From contig CBDUXP010000001.1 in assembly GCA_965371225.1 (NCBI GenBank), positions 124,001 to 188,000 of the forward strand: DNA of 64,000 nucleotides, written 5' to 3'. Every line of letters begins with the position of its first letter. Position 1 is the first letter of the stretch. This DNA is from CBDUXP01 sp965371225 [NCBI: uncultured bacterium] (GTDB taxonomy: Bacteria > Abyssobacteria > SURF-5 > CBDUXP01). The notes below the pieces were generated by a model. It had not been told where the DNA came from. It worked only from the letters and a program-made list of their open reading frames with translations, and ran no database searches. Made by a program: the position numbers and the translations under genes. Below are positions 34,352 to 40,879 of this stretch, piece by piece.

Positions 34352-35517
34352 TCCCCGTCGGCCACTTCATCCGGACGTGGTTGCGGCCGACGGAGACCTT
34401 CGTGTGGCAGCCGCTCGCGCACCACGTGCGGTATCGCCCCGTCGTGCTGGCGCGAGACTGGCTGCCGAGTGCGCCCGCGTGCGCCGCGGAGGTGCACATC
34501 GCGAGTCGGGCGCTGCGTGGGCCGGCGCGGACCTGGGCCGACCTGCGCTATCGCGCGCACCGGGGCCTGGTCGGCGCGGAACGCCGCTACTACACGCGCA
34601 CCCTGCGGGCGGCCGGGTGTGCGCTCGTGCACGCGCAATTCGCCACGGACGCGCGGTACGTGTTGCCGGCGGTGCGCGATGCGGGCTTGCCCTTCGTGGT
34701 CAGCGTGCACGGGTATGACTATTCGCGCTTCCCGCAGAGTTACGGCGGCCTGGGACAGCGCTACCTCCGGCCGCTCTTCGAGAGTGGGGCGCGGTTCATC
34801 GCCGTGGCCGGCGCGGTGCGGGACGCGCTGGTGGATCTCGGCTGCCCGGCGGAACGCATTACGGTGTTGAGCTTCGGGATCGACACCGAGCAATTCAGCC
34901 CGGGACCATCCTCCCCGGCGTCCGACGGCTGCACGTTCCTCATGGTGTCCGGTTTCACCCAAAAGAAGGGCGTGCCGACGGCCATTCGCGCGTTCGACCG
35001 CGTGCGCCGCGAGGTGCCTGGCGCGCGGTTGGTCCTCGCGGGCACGGGGCCGGAGCGGGCGACCGCCGAGGCGTTGGTGCGCGACCGCGGCCTGCAGGAG
35101 CACGTGACGTTTCCGGGGTTTGTACCGCAAGCGGACCTGCCGGCGCTGTACCGCCGCTGCCAGGTGTTCGTGCAACCGAGCGAAACCACCGCGGCCGGCG
35201 ACAAGGAAGGCATCCCCACCGTGATGATGGAAGCGTACGGCTGCGGCCTGCCGGTTATCGCCACGACGCACGCGGGGATACCCGAACTCGTTACCGACGG
35301 GGACAATGGGTACCTGGTGCCGGAACGTAATGTCGAGGCCCTCGCGGCGCGCATGCAGCAGCTCGCCGAGCGGGCGGACCTGCGGCACGCGTTTGGCGAA
35401 GCGGGGCGGCATCGCATCCTGGCGGACTACAACGTGCGAACGCAGACCGCCCGCCTGGAAGCCCTCTACGACCTGTGCATGGGAGAGAGTGGGGCCGCGG
35501 TCGGGGCCGCGGGATGA
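34348..35517 (+). CDS. Glycosyltransferase GT4, colanic-acid WcaL-like (third of three)
   Basis: The 389-residue protein resembles colanic-acid-type transferases such as WcaL. It begins IPVGHFIRTWLRPTETFVWQ, has CALVHAQFATDARYVLP and FVVSVHGYDYSRFP, then the donor domain FLMVSGFTQKKGVPTAIRAF, LVLAGTGPERATAE, VTFPGFVPQADLPALYRRC and the catalytic segment EGIPTVMMEAYGCGLPVIAT. The GTG start overlaps the preceding TGA by 4 bp. A 45-bp gap leads to the flippase gene. Donor and acceptor unknown. Confidence 0.92.
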   Translation: MIPVGHFIRTWLRPTETFVWQPLAHHVRYRPVVLARDWLPSAPACAAEVHIASRALRGPARTWADLRYRAHRGLVGAERRYYTRTLRAAGCALVHAQFATDARYVLPAVRDAGLPFVVSVHGYDYSRFPQSYGGLGQRYLRPLFESGARFIAVAGAVRDALVDLGCPAERITVLSFGIDTEQFSPGPSSPASDGCTFLMVSGFTQKKGVPTAIRAFDRVRREVPGARLVLAGTGPERATAEALVRDRGLQEHVTFPGFVPQADLPALYRRCQVFVQPSETTAAGDKEGIPTVMMEAYGCGLPVIATTHAGIPELVTDGDNGYLVPERNVEALAARMQQLAERADLRHAFGEAGRHRILADYNVRTQTARLEALYDLCMGESGAAVGAAG

Positions 35518-35562
35518 ACGTGCGCGACACGGGCGTCCGCGCAGACCCGGCGGGGGAAGACG

Positions 35563-36939
35563 ATGCCTGAACCCGAAGCGCCGCTCGGTGCCGCCGGGCG
35601 CATCGGCGCAAACATCCGGCGCATGCTGACGAACAGCGCCGGCGTGCTCGCGTTGCACTTCGTCGCGACGATCCTCCTCTCCCGGTGGCTGCTACCGGAA
35701 GGCAAGGGGATCTATGCGCTCGTCATCCTGATCCCCATGACGCTCGCGCGCGTGGCGAGTTTGGGCATGCCTCAGGCGCTCACCCACTACGTGGGCAAGG
35801 ATGAATCGCGCGTCCCGGCGCTGCTGGCCGGTGCGACGCTCGTGGCAGCCGTCGCGGGCGGCGCGTGCATCGTGGCGTTTGCCGTCGTGGAGCGGTCCTA
35901 CCCCTTGGCGATTTTCGCGCACGCGCCGACGCCTGCGAAGATCGCGGCCGTCGGCATCGTCCCCCTCCTGCTGTGGGTGCAGTTCGCCTCCGGGCTGCTG
36001 TTGGGCCTCGACCGCCAAGCGGCGTACCGCGGCGTGCGCTTGACGGAAGCGGTCGCGCTGCTGGTGGGCGTGGCGGCGCTCGTCGTGGGCCGCGGCTACC
36101 TGGTGTACGGCGCGCTGGGCGCCTGGCTGGCCTCGCAGGTCGCAGCCGCAGCCGTGTGTCTCGCCACGCTCGCGCGCTACCGCTTGTTGCGGTTCCGCTG
36201 GGACGGCGCCCTCCTGCTCCGGTGCCTACGGTACGGCGGCGCCGCGTGGATCGGGGGGATGGCCAGTTACCTGCTCCTCCGCGCGGACCTCTACCTGGTC
36301 AATGCATACCTGGGATCGGAGGCGGTGGGCCATTATTCCGTCGCGGTCGCGCTGTTCACGATTCTGTTCACCCTGCCCCTCTCCGGCGCGCTCGCTGTGT
36401 TGCCACAGGTCACGCGCACGGATGCGGCGGAGGCGCGGCGCATCACGGCCCTCACTTCGCGCGTGATCACGTTGGCTTGCGTCGTGGTCGCAAGTGTCAG
36501 CCTCCTGGTGGCACCGGCGGGGGTGGTCTTGCTCTTCGGAGAAGCATTCGCACCGGCCATCGCACCGCTGCTGCTGTTGCTACCCGTGTTCCTGCTATTC
36601 GGCGCGGGCGCCATCGTGCACGCCGCGATGCAGGGTATGGGCGACCTCCGCCCCTACGCGTACGCGAACCTGGCCGGGATGGTGCTGAACATTACGCTGA
36701 ATCTGTTCTGGATTCCGCGATGGGGTCTGCCGGGCGCGGCCGCGGCGTCGACCATCGCGTACCTGCTCATGGCGGCCCTCCAGGTGGCCGCGTACGCGCG
36801 CAGGTCGGGAACACCGGTGCGGGACTTACTGATCGTGAAGCGGGACGATTGGTCACTCGTGGCCGACTTCGTGCGGTTTCGCCGGCCCCCCCAGCTCGGG
36901 ACCGCCGCGCCCGCTGCCACACCCACCGCCCACCCGTGA
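35563..36939 (+). CDS. Polysaccharide flippase (Wzx-like, MOP superfamily)
   Basis: This is a 458-residue membrane protein with about twelve to fourteen helices. It moves the completed lipid-linked repeat unit to the periplasmic side. The N-terminus MLTNSAGVLALHFVATILLSRWLLPEGKGIYALV is typical of polysaccharide synthase/MOP exporters. Further conserved pieces are YGGAAWIGGMASYLLLRADLY, GSEAVGHYSVAVAL and FGEAFAPAIAPL. GGGGGAAGACG forms the ribosome-binding site before ATG 35563. The end overlaps the GTG start of the next gene by 4 bp. With the initiating transferase, polymerase and Wza it completes a Wzx/Wzy pathway. Confidence 0.92.
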   Translation: MPEPEAPLGAAGRIGANIRRMLTNSAGVLALHFVATILLSRWLLPEGKGIYALVILIPMTLARVASLGMPQALTHYVGKDESRVPALLAGATLVAAVAGGACIVAFAVVERSYPLAIFAHAPTPAKIAAVGIVPLLLWVQFASGLLLGLDRQAAYRGVRLTEAVALLVGVAALVVGRGYLVYGALGAWLASQVAAAAVCLATLARYRLLRFRWDGALLLRCLRYGGAAWIGGMASYLLLRADLYLVNAYLGSEAVGHYSVAVALFTILFTLPLSGALAVLPQVTRTDAAEARRITALTSRVITLACVVVASVSLLVAPAGVVLLFGEAFAPAIAPLLLLLPVFLLFGAGAIVHAAMQGMGDLRPYAYANLAGMVLNITLNLFWIPRWGLPGAAAASTIAYLLMAALQVAAYARRSGTPVRDLLIVKRDDWSLVADFVRFRRPPQLGTAAPAATPTAHP

Positions 36940-38849
36940 GCGCCTTCGCCGCCATTTTCGAGTGTGCCCAGGGCCACGGCACTCTCGCCGAGGATTTGCG
37001 CCGCGTGCATGAGGTCGGTGCGCGACGCCCGCACCAGGCGGCTGGGTCCCGCAGCGATGCCAGCGCCGGCCTGACCGCACATCTGGTCGCCACGGCGGCG
37101 GGCGAGCCCCCGGCCGCGGTGCCACAGGACGCGCGCGGGCGCATGGCGGCGTGTGCCGGTACCTTCTACAACCTGGGCGATCTCGCCCCGGCCCTCGACC
37201 TCACGGCGGCGCAGGCCGACCGGCTGTCCACCGCCGAACTGCTGCTCCGTGCGTACGAGCGCTGGGGGGATCGCTTCGTCGAGCACGTGGTCGGCGAATT
37301 TTCGTTCGCCCTGTGGGATCCGTTGGAACGGCGCCTGCTCGCCGGGCGCGATCCGCTCGGTGTGCACTCTCTCTTTTATTTTTGGGACGGGGAAACGCTG
37401 GTGGCGGCCAATAGCATTGCGCAAGTCCTGGCGCATCCGCGCGTGGCGCGAGACCCGGATTGGGCGCAGGTCGGCGTGTTCCTGCTGGGGGAGATGGGCC
37501 AGCGGGCGATGGGCGAGGCGACGTGCTTCGCGCAGGTGCGCCGCCTGCTCCCAGGCCACGTGCTCCGCGCGCGCGGCGGGCGGCTGGAAACCGAGCGCTA
37601 CTGGCGCGTGGACCCCACGTCCACGATCCGGTTCGAGGCGGATGACGCGTACGGCGCCGCCTTTCGCGAGGTGCTGGGCACGGCCGTCGCGGACCGGATG
37701 CGCAATGTGACGGCGCTGGGGGCGAACTTGAGCGGCGGGCTCGACTCCGCCTCCCTGGTGGTGCTAGCGGACCGGATGCGGCAGGCGCACGCCCCCCCGC
37801 TGCCGACGTTCTCGGCCGTGTTCCCTGAAGTGGAAGCGTACGACGAACGGGACGCCATCGGGAGCGTGCTGGAACGCACGAATACGACCCACCGGTACTT
37901 GTCCAATGGGGCGGACGATCTCTTCGGTTCGATCGATGCGTTTTTCGATGCTCACGACGAGCCTACCATCGGCTTTTCGGCCCTGGTCTTCTGGCTATTG
38001 AAAACCGGCCCCGCCGAAGCGGGCGCCCGTGTGGTCTTGAACGGCGTAGGCGCGGACGAGAGTCTGATGGGTTCGCTGTACTACTTCGCGGACCTGCTCC
38101 GCGCCGGCCAGTTCGGGCCGCTCCACGCGGAACTGGCTGCCTATCAGAAACACGATGCGTTCCACCTCCGCGACAGCGGAACCCGGTTGCTGTTCCGCTT
38201 CGGGCTGCGTCCGCTGGCCCCGGCGTGGCTGCGCAGGGCGCAGCGCCGCTTCGCCCCCGTGGCGCAACCGGAGTGGATGCCCGCCGACTTCGTCAACGGC
38301 AGCGGCGTGTTGGACCGGATCCGCGCGCGGCCCCCCCGCCTGTTCCGGTCCGAATTCCATCAACGGATGCACGACGGACTCTTCTCCGACTACACGCCCC
38401 ATCTCCTCAGCTACGAAGAGGCGGGAGCGGCCGCGCGCGGATTCGCGTACCGCTTCCCGTTTCTCGACTCGCGGGTGGTGCAGTTCCTGTTCGCCCTCCC
38501 GCGCGATCAGTTGCTGCGGGGGGGCGTCCCCAAGGTCGTCCTGCGGTCGGCGGTGCAGGGGCTGGTGCCCGAAGCGATTCGCACCAAGATCGTCAAGTCG
38601 GGCATCCCGCTGCTGATCGATACGTGGCAAACCACTACTTATCGCGACCGGATCGAGGAGTGCCTCACGGATCGAGTGCTCGACGACTGTCCGGTCGTCG
38701 CGGCCGGTGCGCTCCCCCGCCTGTTCCGGGCCTACGTGGACGGCCGGCGGGAGTTGCGGGGCCTGGTCTGGCGTGCGTTTCACCTGACGCACTGGCTGCA
38801 GCGCCATACGGCCGCTGGCGCGCCGGCCACCGAGGCCGGAGCCCACTGA
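36936..38849 (+). CDS. Asparagine-synthetase-like protein without the glutaminase cysteine
   Basis: The GTG start at 36936 overlaps the flippase stop (GTGA). The N-terminus reads VSAFAAIFECAQGHG, so the catalytic Cys2 of class II glutaminases is missing. The rest of the glutaminase fold is recognisable: LLLRAYERWGDRFVEHVVGE, SFALWDPLERRLLAGRDPLG, VHSLFYFWDG. The synthetase domain is intact, with PP-loop LSGGLDSASL (S266 region), LNGVGADESLMGSLYYFA and FPFLDSRVVQFLFALPRDQLL. At 637 residues it is full length. It can probably activate a carboxylate with ATP but must take ammonia, or another amine, as nucleophile. Related cysteine-less proteins include lasso-peptide cyclases, but no precursor or peptidase is nearby. 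In this operon a glycan carboxylate or an amino-acid substituent is a likely substrate (inference). Confidence 0.85.
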   Translation: MSAFAAIFECAQGHGTLAEDLRRVHEVGARRPHQAAGSRSDASAGLTAHLVATAAGEPPAAVPQDARGRMAACAGTFYNLGDLAPALDLTAAQADRLSTAELLLRAYERWGDRFVEHVVGEFSFALWDPLERRLLAGRDPLGVHSLFYFWDGETLVAANSIAQVLAHPRVARDPDWAQVGVFLLGEMGQRAMGEATCFAQVRRLLPGHVLRARGGRLETERYWRVDPTSTIRFEADDAYGAAFREVLGTAVADRMRNVTALGANLSGGLDSASLVVLADRMRQAHAPPLPTFSAVFPEVEAYDERDAIGSVLERTNTTHRYLSNGADDLFGSIDAFFDAHDEPTIGFSALVFWLLKTGPAEAGARVVLNGVGADESLMGSLYYFADLLRAGQFGPLHAELAAYQKHDAFHLRDSGTRLLFRFGLRPLAPAWLRRAQRRFAPVAQPEWMPADFVNGSGVLDRIRARPPRLFRSEFHQRMHDGLFSDYTPHLLSYEEAGAAARGFAYRFPFLDSRVVQFLFALPRDQLLRGGVPKVVLRSAVQGLVPEAIRTKIVKSGIPLLIDTWQTTTYRDRIEECLTDRVLDDCPVVAAGALPRLFRAYVDGRRELRGLVWRAFHLTHWLQRHTAAGAPATEAGAH

Positions 38850-38853
38850 GACC

Positions 38854-40830
38854 ATGCCCAGTCCCTCCCTGCGCCTGCGCCGCCTGACGCATCCCGACGC
38901 GCTGTTCGCGCTCGAAGCGCAGTTGGACGCACTCGCGGCTCAACAGCCGCGCCCCACGCCGTTCTGCACAGTGCCGTACCTCCATGCGCTGGCCTGCGCG
39001 GCGGCGGAGGCGTTTGACTACCGGACTGTGTGGCGCGGCGATGAATTAGTGGGGTTGCTGCCGCTCGTGTGCGCGCCGCGCGTCCGCTTCGGGATTCCCG
39101 TGCCCCGGCTGGGGTTCGCCCCCGGGCGCCCCGCGCTGCCGGGCGACTGGCTGCTCGACCCAAGCCTGCACGGGGCCCTGCCGGAGCTTCTCACCGCGCT
39201 CAGAGAGTCGGACGTATGGGCCGATGCGTACTTCACCAAGCTCGCGGCGGATTCGGTGTTAGTCGCCGCGGCGCAGCAAGCCGGGCTGCCCTGCGTGGAG
39301 GTCGGCGGGGAGTACAGCACCACGCTTACTCCGCGGTGGGAAGACGTGTGCGCCCGCTTCTCGAGCAACCGGCGCCGTCAAATACGACGTCTCCTTCGTC
39401 TGGAGAAGTTCGGACCGGGCGTGGGAGCAGACATCGCCGTCCTGCCGGAACCGGCGGGTGACGCTGCCACCCTGGTCCAGGACATGCGCGCCATCCTGGA
39501 CCGTAGCTGGAAGTCGGCTGCGCCCGCGTTCGCGGCGCAGTGTGAGCTGTTCCTGCGCATGACGCCGGGCATGATGGAACGCGAGCGCGTCGTATGTTTC
39601 CTGCTCCGGTTGGACGAACGTCCGGCGGCGTTTCTCCTGCTGTATCGCGCGGGCGGGCACCTGTACGCGGTCCTCAACGGCCACGATCCCCAGGCGGCGG
39701 CGGGGTCGCCGGGTGCGACGCTCATCGCCGCGGCGCTACGCTGGGGATGCGCGCACGGGTTTCGCGCGCTGCATTTCGGTAACGACACGCCGTACTTGCG
39801 CCACTGGAGCAGCGTGCGCGCACCGGTCTACGCCGTGCGGTTGTACAACGCGACGTTGCGCGGCCGGCTCCTCCGTGCCTTCAGCGGCAGGCCCGCCGGC
39901 AGCGACCTGTCACGGCAGCCGGCGCACTCGGCAAGCCTTGCGTGTCTGCCCGGGCGGCCGGCACCGTCTGGACCTGACCGCCGCATGCCCCTCACCGCGT
40001 GGGTGCGCCGGGCGTTCCTCGTCGTCTACGAGCAGGGCTATCGCCGCTTTGATTCGCTACTGGTGCCGCTGGAGAATCGGCTACTGGGGTGGTACGCGCG
40101 CCGGGCGCCGGCCGCCTTCGCGCGGCGGATCCAGACCGCCATCGACCGGGGCCTGCGATACGTGGATGCGCAGCCGCACCTGGAAATCTCGACGTTGGTA
40201 GCCCTGCTCCGCTTCGCCGGGGTGGCTCGCGAGCCACGGTTGCGAAGCCTCGAACCGAAACTCGAGGCGTACCGCCGCGCGTGGCGCGATCCCCACTTGC
40301 GCCTGTTCGACCGGGACTACGATCCGGAGCGCGACGGGGCCGGGCGCCCGCACGAGTTCGAAACGGCATCCCCGATGGAGCTGTGCATGATCGCCTGTCT
40401 GTATGCGGACCGCCGCGGCCTCGGAGACGCGGCCCTTCAGGAGTTGCGCGCACTGGATGATGGCGGCGGCTACGGCACGACGCACGTGCTGTTCGGGTGT
40501 GCGCTACTGCGGGAGGTCGGCGCGTGTTCGGAGGATGCCCGCGCCGCGTTGGAGGCGAGCACCGTCGAGCCGCTGTTGCGCGCGGCGCGCACCGCCCGTC
40601 TCGACGATCTCTACTGTGAGCGCCTCGCGTTCCTGCAATGGTGCGGCTACCACGACCGGATCGAACCGGCGTGGATGCTCCGCGTCGCGCTCGGCCAATT
40701 ACGGGACGGCGGGTGGTACTGGCGACGGGTCGCGGTCCGCCCACGGTCGGGCCAGCACCCCACGTGCCTGGCCCTGTCCGCCCTCATCCATTTTCGGGAG
40801 CACTGCCTGCGGCGAAGCGAGAACGGGTAG
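38854..40830 (+). CDS. FemAB/CelD-like acyltransferase fused to an alpha/alpha-toroid-like C-terminal domain
   Basis: The N-terminal half (1 to about 350) is a third Acetyltransf_6/CelD-like GNAT protein: PFCTVPYLHALACAA, GLLPLVCAPRVRFGIPVPRL, FSSNRRRQIRRLLRLEKFG, FLLLYRAGGHLYAVLNGHDP and ALRWGCAHGFRALHFGNDTPY. After a variable linker (about 350-385) comes an all-helical region of about 270 residues. It contains LEISTLVALLRFAGV, ELCMIACLYADRRG, GGGYGTTHVLFGCALLREVG and QLRDGGWYWRR...HPTCLALSALIHFR. The D-G-G-W and H-P-T-C-L-A-L-S-A-L spacing recalls the repeats of terpene-cyclase/prenyltransferase-like alpha/alpha barrels. I do not know this domain pair. It lies 4 bp after the asparagine-synthetase-like gene and is the last gene of the operon, so it probably modifies the glycan. 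Confidence 0.72.
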   Translation: MPSPSLRLRRLTHPDALFALEAQLDALAAQQPRPTPFCTVPYLHALACAAAEAFDYRTVWRGDELVGLLPLVCAPRVRFGIPVPRLGFAPGRPALPGDWLLDPSLHGALPELLTALRESDVWADAYFTKLAADSVLVAAAQQAGLPCVEVGGEYSTTLTPRWEDVCARFSSNRRRQIRRLLRLEKFGPGVGADIAVLPEPAGDAATLVQDMRAILDRSWKSAAPAFAAQCELFLRMTPGMMERERVVCFLLRLDERPAAFLLLYRAGGHLYAVLNGHDPQAAAGSPGATLIAAALRWGCAHGFRALHFGNDTPYLRHWSSVRAPVYAVRLYNATLRGRLLRAFSGRPAGSDLSRQPAHSASLACLPGRPAPSGPDRRMPLTAWVRRAFLVVYEQGYRRFDSLLVPLENRLLGWYARRAPAAFARRIQTAIDRGLRYVDAQPHLEISTLVALLRFAGVAREPRLRSLEPKLEAYRRAWRDPHLRLFDRDYDPERDGAGRPHEFETASPMELCMIACLYADRRGLGDAALQELRALDDGGGYGTTHVLFGCALLREVGACSEDARAALEASTVEPLLRAARTARLDDLYCERLAFLQWCGYHDRIEPAWMLRVALGQLRDGGWYWRRVAVRPRSGQHPTCLALSALIHFREHCLRRSENG

Positions 40831-40849
40831 GGGCGAAGGAAGGATTCGC

Positions 40850-40870
40850 GGGCGCGCCCGTCGCGCGCCC
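40850..40870. terminator. Strong GC hairpin between convergent genes
   Basis: GGGCGCGC (40850-40857) pairs perfectly with GCGCGCCC (40863-40870) around CCGTC. It stands 20 bp after the end of the polysaccharide operon and 10 bp from the stop of the opposing lyase gene. It has no T-tract on either side, but position and stability suit a bidirectional terminator. Confidence 0.45.
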
Positions 40871-40879
40871 CAGCAAGCG

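Noticed and set aside
33373-35658. 761-codon minus-strand open frame opposite the glycosyltransferases
   Set aside because: It is a mirror of GC-rich codon use in two coupled GT4 genes.
36936-38849. Lasso-peptide or other RiPP biosynthesis
   Set aside because: Only the cyclase-like protein is present; no leader peptidase, PqqD-like protein or small precursor gene is visible around it.
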